Source: Neopestalotiopsis rosae (lineage: Eukaryota; Ascomycota; Sordariomycetes; Amphisphaeriales; Sporocadaceae). From it: 64,000 bases of DNA. This document shows, piece by piece, positions 55,402 to 64,000 of the stretch. Position 1 is the first letter of the stretch; the number at the start of each line of letters is the position of its first letter. The position numbers and the translations under genes are program-made. Location of the stretch: assembly GCA_023078685.1 (NCBI GenBank), contig JALGAS010000002.1, positions 3,968,001-4,032,000 of the forward strand. Direction: 5' to 3'. Below the pieces are notes generated by a model that worked only from the letters and a program-made list of their open reading frames with translations, ran no database searches and had not been told where the DNA came from.

Positions 55402-56923
55402 TCCTGTGTTCAATGGAACATTTCAGTTCCTGCTAGATGGCAGCTAACGTGGTGGGAATCTGATGAGCAGGTACAATCGAATACCTACTTGTCACCAGGT
55501 GAAAACAAGGCAAACACACGGGATTCCATGTGCATCAAATATCACAAACACGAAAAGATCAACACTGTAATGGATCTCACAATGGATGCTCTTTGCTCGT
55601 ATGCGGCTGTTGGATTGTCATGGCGCGTGCCGGGAGTCGCCAGAGGCAGAAGAATTGGTGGAAATTTCCCCAATTTGGGTACAGTCTTAGTGAATGGGTA
55701 CCTGCAGTTTAGCGCACCTGGTTAGGGGGATGATGGGATCCATGCCCCGCAGATGAGAAGTTTTAGCGCTGTTTGAGCGCTACTGTAAGGGATCCACAGG
55801 AATGTTCCCTTTTGCCCTTGCTTTGGTGAGTGGGAGGGGATCGCAGCAAGTTGTTTTTGTCTTAGGTCAGCAAAAGTTTCGTAGTGTACGGATGTAGAGT
55901 AGTGAACGATGATCTCTTTATGCCAATGACGACAGTGATGCTGAATGGTGCCGCCGACGATGATGATCTTGATGCCAGATGCCAGATTAGGTTGGACTGC
56001 TAGTGTGCGTACATAAGATGACAGGACGGGACGAAATAAGAGAGATGCCCCCAGAGTGCCAAAGTTGACAGAAAGGTTTGTGCTTAACAAGTAAGGTTAA
56101 GATTTTTGTGGGAATCTGTTATGGAGGGATGCGGTGTCTAACGAGTGCTGCTTAAGGGCCTATGCCCGCTGGAGGCAATATCAGCTGCCCCTTGGGTACA
56201 GATGGATATTGCTATAAGGAACAATTATCGTGTTAAGCAGAGCCGCGCCGTCCCTTCCAAATGAAGATCCAATGGCGACGGCAGCAATGCACGTCCCACC
56301 GAGGCAGCTGATTCGGCTCTCCACTGGTCACGGCGGTTTCCACTAAACAGGCGACAGTGAGGACCAACGGGGTTAGGTGCCCCTGCCAAGACTTCGCCAA
56401 TTTCATGGCCATGCACTTCGTCCCATCGTATCCCAGATTTGCGCCCAGGGGCCCCGGCGGATTGACGGCAGAACGTGCGTCGTGCGCGCTTTTGGGGGGC
56501 TCCAAAGGGCTCCTGAACCTGGTCATTGGAGTCTTGGTACCGGGGAGGGGGCTTAGACTGCCTACTGTAGTATCTGCAGGTCTGCTAGGTCTGTAGGAAG
56601 GGAGGGAGCGAGAATTGGGAGAGACCAGTGAAGGTCTTGGCTCGGCAACTCCAGCAATAATAATATTTTGTCTCTTTTCTTTATTCTCCTACCAACCACA
56701 ATCAAAACGACCTTGATATTTGTCGTTATTCACTCCTTCTTTGCCTCTTCTTAGCTCGGACATCACTCATTCACTCCTTGCTTTGGACAATTGGCACCTA
56801 GGCTGCCTCACACTCTTTTTTCAGTCCTAATCTATCGACGTCTTTGCGCGACCAAACCGCAAAACAAACAACAGATACACACACGCTCCTTGCCGTAATC
56901 AATCAACCAGTTCACTTTTCACA
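55402..56923. other. Intergenic region with the GH17 promoter and leader
   Basis: About 1.5 kb. The last ~260 nt (from about 56665) are pyrimidine- and A-rich without G-rich blocks, typical of the 5' leader of strongly expressed fungal genes. No gene is supported. Confidence 0.5.
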
Positions 56924-58120
56924 ATGCGTTTCTCCCGCACTCTGGCCGCCAGCGCCGTCGTGGCCGTCGCCTCTGCCGATAACTACTATGGTTTCAACTC
57001 GGGTTCCCTCAAGGACGATGACTCTGCCAAGTTCAAGGCCGACTTCGTCCAGGAGATGACCACGGCCCAGAACCTCGCTGGCGCCCCCGTCACCTTCAAC
57101 GCCGTGCGTCTGTACACCAACATCCAGGCCTACTCCACCACCGACCCCATTGAGGCTTTCGAGGCCGCTGTCGAGACCAAGACCTACCTCCTGCTCGGTA
57201 TCTGGACTTCAGGCACCACCTCCATTGAGAACGAGATGACCGCCCTCAAGGCCGGTCTCGACAAGTACGGCTCTGAGCTGGCTGACCTCATCATTGGTAT
57301 GTCCATTGGTAGCGAGGATCTCTACCGTAACTCGGCCACTGGTGTTGCCAACTCGGCCGGTGTCGGTGCCGACCCCGATGTCATTGTCGGCTTCATCAAC
57401 GACTTCAAGACGGCCTTCGCCGACTCCTTGATCGCCAATGTCCCCATCGGACACGTCGACACCTGGGACGTCTGGCCCAATGCTACTAACAAGGCCGTCC
57501 TCGATGCCGTCGATTGGATTGGTGTTGATGAATACCCCTACTACGAGAGCGGCAAGGGTAACGCCATCGAGAACTCCGGTACCCTCTTCGATACCGCCTA
57601 CGATGCCACCCTTGCTGCTGTTGGTGACAAGCCCGTCTGGGTTACCGAGACTGGCTGGCCCTACGTCGGTGAGACCTGGGACGAGGCTGTCGCTAGCGTC
57701 GAGAATGCCAAGTACTACTGGGACGAGGTTGGTTGCCGTCGTCTCTTTAACCAGGTCAACACTTTCTGGTACAACCTCCGTGACTCCAACTCGGCCAACG
57801 AGATGAAGTTCGCCATCACCGACAACCTGTCCACCGACGCCCGCTTCAACCTGTCCTGCCCTACTACTTTCGATACCCCCTCTTCCACCTCGACTGGCTC
57901 TGCTACCGGCACCGCTACCGGTATCCTGACCGCCACCGCATCTGGCACGGGTGCTTCCACCACTGGTACTTCCTCGTCTGGCTCTTCCGGCAGCAGCAGC
58001 GGATCTTCTTCCAGCGCTTCTTCCACCAGCTCTGCCGACACCTCTGACGCCATCTCCCGCGGCTCAGTTTCGGCTGTCTCCGCCGTCATTGCCTTGATGG
58101 GCGCTGTTTTCATGCTGTAA
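56924..58120 (+). CDS. GPI-anchored GH17 glucan endo-1,3-beta-glucosidase
   Basis: This is a cell-wall enzyme of glycoside hydrolase family 17 (EglC/Bgl2-like) that cuts or remodels beta-1,3-glucan. A single exon gives 398 residues. The signal peptide is MRFSRTLAASAVVAVASA, with mature protein from about residue 19. The catalytic Glu are visible: acid/base Glu131 in GMSIGSEDLYR and nucleophile Glu242 in VTETGWPYVG. After about residue 310 a Ser/Thr/Gly-rich stalk follows, then a small-residue site and a hydrophobic end (SAVSAVIALMGAVFML), which fits GPI anchoring. Third-codon positions are almost all C or T/G in preferred codons (GGT, GCC, AAC, ACC), much stronger than in the neighbours. That suggests high expression. 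The long pyrimidine-rich leader agrees. Confidence 0.94.
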   Translation: MRFSRTLAASAVVAVASADNYYGFNSGSLKDDDSAKFKADFVQEMTTAQNLAGAPVTFNAVRLYTNIQAYSTTDPIEAFEAAVETKTYLLLGIWTSGTTSIENEMTALKAGLDKYGSELADLIIGMSIGSEDLYRNSATGVANSAGVGADPDVIVGFINDFKTAFADSLIANVPIGHVDTWDVWPNATNKAVLDAVDWIGVDEYPYYESGKGNAIENSGTLFDTAYDATLAAVGDKPVWVTETGWPYVGETWDEAVASVENAKYYWDEVGCRRLFNQVNTFWYNLRDSNSANEMKFAITDNLSTDARFNLSCPTTFDTPSSTSTGSATGTATGILTATASGTGASTTGTSSSGSSGSSSGSSSSASSTSSADTSDAISRGSVSAVSAVIALMGAVFML

Positions 58121-59675
58121 AATCAGCATGATGAAGTGATTTCGAGGTGGCCAACTTGTCCTCCGGTTTTTCTCCCGCATATATTCATCACATTTCGCTC
58201 TGCCAAGGGGTGACAGATGCATTAGATACGGAAATGGGAGCTACACGATTGTAATATAGAGGTTTCCGGCGGACAGTCGATCTATAGAGGCTGCCGATAC
58301 TGACAGTTTTTGCTTTCTGCGCGGCGCGCTCATCTGGACAAATTTGATTTTAAAACCGAACTTTACATGACTTTTGTGTTCTCATTTTCCGATATGCATG
58401 TACATGATGGAGATCCGTTCTCACTTGATGATCCGCTTCTTCTACTGCTCCTAGACATGCTTTGGTGTCAGGCCACTTCTCGTGAGGACGCGGTTCAATA
58501 TCTAGGAGTAAAGCTTGGGTATCAATTTCGATATGTTTCTTATTAGGTCTGTACCATTTGCAAAATGTTATCAACTGACTTATCGCTGAACCGCCATGTA
58601 ATTTCTCATCTGGCCAACGGCAAGCAAGCGTGGTAATAACGTGACCACAGCGGTACGATGGAAGCACATACGGGCGGCGGCAAGTATACCTCGGCTTTTG
58701 ACTTTGTGGCTTCAAGCGCCTCTCTGCGGCCCGGGCCGCCAAAACGATGTGTCTGGATGCAGCCCGCCAATAGTTGCCTTCATGAACGCCGAAGTAGAAT
58801 GACTGCGGCTGCACCATGGAAGTATAGTTCTACACATCATCATCAACACAGTGTAATAATGAATGAATAATGGTACATGTATCTGAACTGCAACGAATTC
58901 TATCAACTCAGAAAATCGTCGGTACAACCACCGTTTGCCATGCCCAGTTTCGCCAGACCTGGTTGGCCTTGAGACGTTTGTCTCTCCGGCCGCGAACAAA
59001 GAGGTTGGGGGGACAACAAACAGAGAGCTTATGGTTGGAATTAATAGACAAAGTTTTCAACAAATGACCAGTCACTGGGCACGCCTGACGCAGGAAGCTT
59101 GGTTTCGTGGTCGAGTGGCCTGACGGATCCGTGCCCCCCGTCCATATGTCCAGACGTTAGGGTATGGAATCTTGAACCCACCAGGGCAACCTGAGTTCAA
59201 GTAGGGGGATCGACTGATGTCCACTCATTTTTTTCGTCTTTATTCTGCTACCTGATGTCTACATTCAATGGTCTCTGTGTCTTGTTGTCGTTGTTTGTCT
59301 TTCTCCCTTTTTCTCGCAGTGTTTTCGCAGCTTTCTCTCCCGCATCTCTGGAGGAGGTGTTGAGTTCACAGCCTCCCACGATGTGCGTCCTAGGTGATGA
59401 TGTCTTGATGCTGTTTATAATCTCGTTGCAAGAAGCCGTACGTTGATTATGAAGTTGATTTGATTAATATGGAATCGAGGCTGTTCTCAAGTTGGTCTGT
59501 TAAAGTACAATATTACCAAAACTATGTACAAGAAATCTATATGTTCCCATTTCACGGTCAATGTTGAAGTCCCGACTGTATGTCTAAGTTGCCCAAGTCC
59601 CATCCCAACAGATCAAGTAGTACAGGTAAAGTAAAAGTATTCGTAAGCTCGTAAAGTTCCCCAGCTCTCACACAA
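58121..59675. other. Convergent gene-free stretch
   Basis: About 1.55 kb between convergent genes. Frames of 60-155 codons occur, but none has a domain, codon bias or splice link. No feature claimed. Confidence 0.45.
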
Positions 59676-61674
59676 TCAAGAGTCCTCGAACGGTTCAAGT
59701 TTGTGGAGCGTCTCCATGCCACCTTCTTCATCTCCCAAGTCTTCTACCTTGATGCGATCGACCTCGGCGTCGGCATCCTTGGCCACGAACCGCTGCGGAT
59801 CACCCTTTTCGTCGGCGGCCGCATTATCCAGGAAGAAGGACAGCATGATCTGGCACCAGTTGATGTAAATCTCGTCCACGACCGACGTCACCTCGGCCTC
59901 CATATCGTACATGATATTCATAAAGTTATTACTGGGCATGATATCCCGGGCAAAGTCGGTATACCGCGCCAGGCCGAGGCGGGACCGGGGACCGCCCGAC
60001 GCGGGGGAGCCGGGAGGCGAGGGGGCGCCCCAGTACTTGATGTCCTCGGGGTGCATCTGGCGCTGCAAAGTGTCGTAGTGCACGCGCAGCGCCGACTCGG
60101 CGGCGTGGCGGGCGTTTTCCACCCCCAGCGACGTCATGTGCGCCCAGAAGCAGCTAAAGGGGTGGTGCGCCCCGAGCTTGACGATGCTCATGTGGTATAT
60201 GTAGCGCAGGAGCGAGGTGGCGAGCTCCTTGGCGAAGTCTTCTAGTTGTAGTACCACTGACATTGTGGCGGTTATAAAGGTGGGATCTTGGACTATTTGA
60301 TGTCGACATTAGTATTTCCTTCCATACGCCATGAACGACAATGTTGCTTAAGAATGTTCAAGCGTTTCGGTAAAAAGCCTGACTTGTAATAATGAATAAT
60401 CATATGTTGCACTTACAGTCGATCAACCCACTTGTTCTCTCGAGACAGTTGTCTATAATCCGGAATGCCGCAGGTGAGTTGAGCGATCGCTTTAATATCC
60501 TTGCCGCAGAGCGCAGATCCATCCACCCTGCAAGGTTCGTCTATGTTAGCGTTGCGCATGCAAGCAAATGCAACAGGGCAGTTGGCAGGTAACAAGAACA
60601 AAACCCTTCTCCATTCCTCTTGTCATTGATTGTGTCTTCTCCATCCAGCTTCCTTTCCTTTTCATGCGATTGCCAAATTCAAGACCGATAACGACTTATG
60701 ATCACCATTGAATAAAAAAAGAAAGTACTTACACCCGGCAGTCATCGACATGGAATTGTCGACAACAAATACTTTAAAAGTTCTCCCCTTGGGGAGGTTG
60801 AGCGCATCGTCGGCCGTGACGCTCGCGAGTTCCCAGACCTTGGTGTCGAGGCAAAAGTCGGTATAATTATGTATGGCATGAATGGCGCGCTCCGACTTCC
60901 CCAAGACGTCAGGCTGCCAAAGACGATGCGACAACGACGTGGGCGAAGAAGAAGCCGACGATGAGGAGCGTATCGTGAGCTTTTGCTGGTGCTGGTGCTG
61001 CCACTGCTGCTGCTCTTGTTGTTGCTCGTGTTGCTGTTGATATTTCTGATATTGATGATGCGGGTGCGCCGCCACCGGAAGGGCCGGAGACGTTGGGGGC
61101 GGCGTCTGCAGGCTGGACTCCTTTGACGAGAACCGGGCCCCGAGCTCCCGGGCCGTCTGCAGCTGCTTCCGGAACCGCTTGGAGCCGACCTTGCGGCCCT
61201 GCACGACGGGCTCGTCGGGCCTCTGCCCCGACCACGCCGCCTGGATGATCCGGGAGGCGTCCTCCTTGATGATGTTCTTGGCGAGCCCCCAGATCTTGAA
61301 CCGGGACTTGTACATTTTTACTCTATTTGCTCCGGCATCGTTAGAAACCAACAAAGTCCGTTGTTTTGGGAAGACGTTGGGAAAACTCACGTGCCGTGGA
61401 AATCATATTCCGTCGCCATAATGTTCATGACTTCCTTGAGCGTCCTGTCTTCGGTCCAATACAGACGGATGACGGTCTCCTTGTGGGCGGCCCAGTCCGC
61501 GCTGGTAGCCCACCTGGCATGCCCCGAGGAGGGAGCGGCCGTGTTGGCCGCGGGAGTGACGGAAGCATTATTGCGTGAGACGACCAGGTCGCCGTGCTGG
61601 TAAGCACTTGTGATGCCGGGATTATCAACGCCATCGGCCTCGGTAAGCCGGGGAGCGCTATGGTCGGCAAGCAT
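59676..61674 (-). CDS. Clr5-domain protein
   Basis: A fungal Clr5-domain protein, a DNA-binding-like module first named from a fission yeast silencing factor. Four exons (61674-61391, 61322-60733, 60527-60417, 60292-59676) join in frame to 533 residues; introns are 68, 205 and 124 nt. The Clr5 domain at about residues 60-115 reads DWAAHKETVIRLYWTEDRTL ... YDFHGTVKMYKSRFKIWGL and spans the first splice site. A His/Gln-rich run (mostly QQ and HQ pairs) at about 190-220 and a Ser run follow. The C-terminal half is helical with no named domain, ending in an acidic DLGDEEGG stretch. For exon 3, two acceptors compete. The CAG at 60530-60528 was chosen because only it keeps both frame and the next junction. 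A nuclear role is likely but unproven. Confidence 0.84.
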
Positions 61675-63459
61675 GTCCGCTCCAGTGCCGGACGAGTGTG
61701 GGGTGCCCTCTTTGACTCATCTAGTTTGATGAAACTTCGATGACGCGGTTGCAGTCCGCCAGAAGGCGAAGAAGAAAGTTTGCCGCAGACCGATAATCCT
61801 TCGCTCCTTTCGCCCCGGTGAATGGCAGAGGGAAAGGGAGATTGTTTGTCGAAAAAAGGGCTGCCTGATTATTAGACTGGTTAGGAGAAAGCCAGAGCAC
61901 GACAACCACGTGCACCGAACCGGTCCGGCATTTTAAGGAGAACGCCGCCGTGGTAGCCCCCAAGGTCTTACAACGGTGTGGGGATTTTTTAAATATGAGT
62001 TATTACGAAGTCACTGGGCAGCTTCTGGATCGCGAACCCTGTTATACTCTAGCGTAGTCATTAGTTGTCATCCGGCGGACAAACTATGAGTACGGAGCTT
62101 GCCCTTAGTGCAAAGCTTTGTCAACGGCAGTTTTTCCCGTGACATGATGAATGGAGAAACATGAGAACATGGCCAAAGGGTGTGGTCACAAATAGAAATT
62201 GCGGAGGGACGAATGATAGTGTGGTCCTGTCAGATTATCCATCGCAAGATAATTGTGCGGTCAACGAAAAAAGATGCAAAGAATAGCATCACATCATCGA
62301 GCGTGTCTCTGCAGGGGTAAAACACGCATACACTACCTTCTGTAGCGGCGGGCACTAAAAAAAGAATCCTTTACCGGATTTTCCGCCCATTTTCTGGATT
62401 GTATTGGTCCCAGAAAATGGAGACGCAGAGCTGGGGTGGTTGTGGTTTGTTGAACATTTTCTTGGTCATCCAAGTTATGATCGTGAGATGGTCATCGAGA
62501 AAAGACTGTGCTTGGGTCACTACTTGATCAAGATACTATCAGACTATCAAATTTCTATATATAGCAACCCACCAGATCCAACCCCCTGTCCATTGTGTCC
62601 ATCGCGGCATTTGCCGAGCGAACCGATGGCAACCTCGCTCCCAAATGCTACCCCGATCGACACATGCCCACCATAAAGATGATATGATATCATTTTTGAC
62701 CCTGAAATTTTTCCGTACTCAAGTACAGAACATTTCATCGCGATTGGGTGTTTGTTCACTCCAATATGCACCAGGCCATGTTGCTCTGTTTGAGGTGCGT
62801 TGTCCTGCACAAATGGGACGCTCGTCCAAGGTTGACCTTGATGACATCGCTTCCGCATTTGTCGTCAACTTCTTAAGCGATCACAACCAGCCAGGGCTAC
62901 AATGCCCTCATATAGATTATCGTGGTGGGTGTTATTGTTGACCGAATTGATACCATGGTCCAGATTTAGCTATGCCCAGATGCCCCGCTCGCTGATAATC
63001 ATATCATGGTCTGGCCGTTCAGATGAGTGCTCTGGTTATCCTTGATGCCTATGCATAATGGTGCGTCTGAAGCGTACTTCAGTCGCATAATGTATAGAAT
63101 TGTCACGAACGGCCTATGTCTTGAATGCCACATGGGCGCAAGTGTAGCCGCATCATTGTCATGAAAAACGGATAGGCTGCCGGACGTTGCATCGAGTCAG
63201 ATACAGGGCGGCGACGGGGCAAATGCGGAAATGCAAAACATGTTCATCGATGTTGGATATGATGGCGGCAAAGATAGAGTCTGTCATATAAAATTCTCTC
63301 AATTCATCGTGTGCGGATCGATCAGGAGCAGTCATGATTGGTCCAGGTCTGATGTGTTGTCAGTGAAGGGTCATGGTATCATTATCTCATTGAATATTTA
63401 GACATTATGTATCATCCAGACATGTTTTCCAAATCCAATGGCCTGCCATGCGGGACAAA
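61675..63459. other. Gene-free stretch
   Basis: About 1.8 kb upstream of the Clr5 gene and downstream of the edge gene. It includes a T-run and AT-rich blocks near 61985-62110 and 63050-63400. No gene, repeat family or RNA feature was recognised. Confidence 0.45.
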
Positions 63460-64000
63460 TTAATCAGACATATCCTCAACAGTCGCATTCTTGGGTCGAT
63501 GGGCAACATTGCTCGTGCGCCCTCTTCCATTGTTCTGCGCCGCAGGTTTGTTGCCATTTGCTTTTCCATTGGCCTTTCCATTCGCTTTTTGCTTTTGAGG
63601 AGGCTGGACATTCTGCTGTTGGGTATTTGCCGGCTTCTTGCCATTTGCTTTTGGTGACGGCGGGTTATTGCGCGGTGCCCCCGCGGGCTTCTTTCCATTA
63701 GCTTTCGCCGAGGGTATATCGTGCCGGGGAATCTCCTCCACGTCCGACTCATCCCCCTCTTCACCTTCGTCGTCATCATAGTCTTCTTCCTCCTCGCCCT
63801 CCTCATCCTCGTCGTCGTAATCGCCCTCTCCCTCGTCAGAGTAGTCCCAGAACTCGGGCAGCAGGTCATTGTCAGCCTCACCCTCGCCATCATCGAAGCC
63901 GCCATCAATGATGCGCTCCGCGGCCTCCTTGCCTACGACGGGCAGACGCTCCACGCCGCGCTCCTTGAGCTTGCGTGGCACCATGTTCTGGTTAAGCAGG
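63460..64000 (-). CDS. Acidic protein with KANGK repeats, 3' part only
   Basis: The frame is open from the window edge (LLNQN before the first Met at 63984) to a stop at 63460, so the gene begins outside the window. The visible ~180 residues have a short ordered start (MVPRKLKERGVERLPVVGKE), then FDDGEGEADNDLLPEFWDY and a ~45-residue stretch made almost only of Asp, Glu, Gly and Tyr. The C-terminal third carries repeated KANGK units mixed with Pro, Gln and Asn (for example KANGKANGKANGNK). The end is ATVEDMSD. The strong acidic-then-basic layout suggests a nuclear or nucleolar chaperone-like tail, but I cannot identify the family. Confidence 0.7.
   Translation of the reverse strand, partial: LLNQNMVPRKLKERGVERLPVVGKEAAERIIDGGFDDGEGEADNDLLPEFWDYSDEGEGDYDDEDEEGEEEEDYDDDEGEEGDESDVEEIPRHDIPSAKANGKKPAGAPRNNPPSPKANGKKPANTQQQNVQPPQKQKANGKANGKANGNKPAAQNNGRGRTSNVAHRPKNATVEDMSD

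Noticed and set aside
58350..58817. 155-codon open frame on the minus strand between GH17 and Clr5 genes
   Set aside because: No domain, no codon preference and no splice-linked extension; composition resembles non-coding DNA.
60413..60601. Alternative exon 3 frame of the Clr5 gene using the ATAG acceptor
   Set aside because: That frame cannot join in phase to the last exon, whereas the CAG acceptor 13 nt downstream keeps the frame through both junctions and has a CTAAC branch site at a suitable distance.

Overview
This window looks like a chromosome segment of a filamentous ascomycete, most likely a Sordariomycete and possibly Hypocreales. The grounds are short introns (mostly 50-110 nt) with CTRAY branch sites and GT-AG ends, monocistronic genes on both strands, and families typical of Pezizomycotina: a con-6 conidiation protein, a Clr5-domain protein, a fungal protoglobin, DUF6594, DUF4267 and a GPI-anchored GH17 glucanase. 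The order is my inference; the intron structures and protein motifs are read from the sequence. No rRNA, CRISPR array or convincing tRNA is visible.

Left part (1-31.9 kb) is conserved housekeeping. It holds ORC5 (replication origin), the glycogen branching enzyme, mitochondrial ClpX, cytochrome c oxidase subunit 5, the MutY adenine glycosylase, a two-exon 66-residue membrane protein, a bZIP factor, a protoglobin, a Hul4-type HECT E3 ligase, a con-6 protein, a GFA/CENP-V-like zinc protein, a Rossmann-like chimeric protein and a CMP/dCMP-type deaminase. ClpX, COX5 and possibly the small membrane protein point to mitochondria, but the cluster does not behave as one pathway.

Middle part (33-48.5 kb) is mixed. 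DUF4267 and DUF6594 membrane proteins come first. They are followed by a single-gene retropepsin-like protein (36.1-37.0 kb), an inverted LTR-like repeat (38.6-38.8 kb) and a frameshifted relative of the retropepsin gene with an altered catalytic motif (39.5-40.3 kb). A multi-pass membrane protein with five copies of a KQKV-HLLHH repeat and a DHA2-type MFS exporter close this part.

The 48.5-53.4 kb stretch is a transposon graveyard. It contains a YMDD reverse-transcriptase scrap, a PIF1/Helitron-like helicase scrap and a second reverse-transcriptase scrap in an order that does not fit one element.

Right part (53.5-64 kb) has an uncharacterised protein with two ExoX-C-like domains and SDDEP repeats, interrupted by an in-frame TGA or a short intron. 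It then holds an abundantly expressed-looking GH17 cell-wall glucanase, a four-exon Clr5-domain protein, and the 3' end of an acidic protein with KANGK repeats cut by the window edge. The most promising undescribed items are the retropepsin-like pair with its inverted LTR fragments, the KQKV-HLLHH repeat protein, the ExoX-C duplication protein, the small two-exon membrane protein, and a set of tandem hairpins downstream of the HECT gene.
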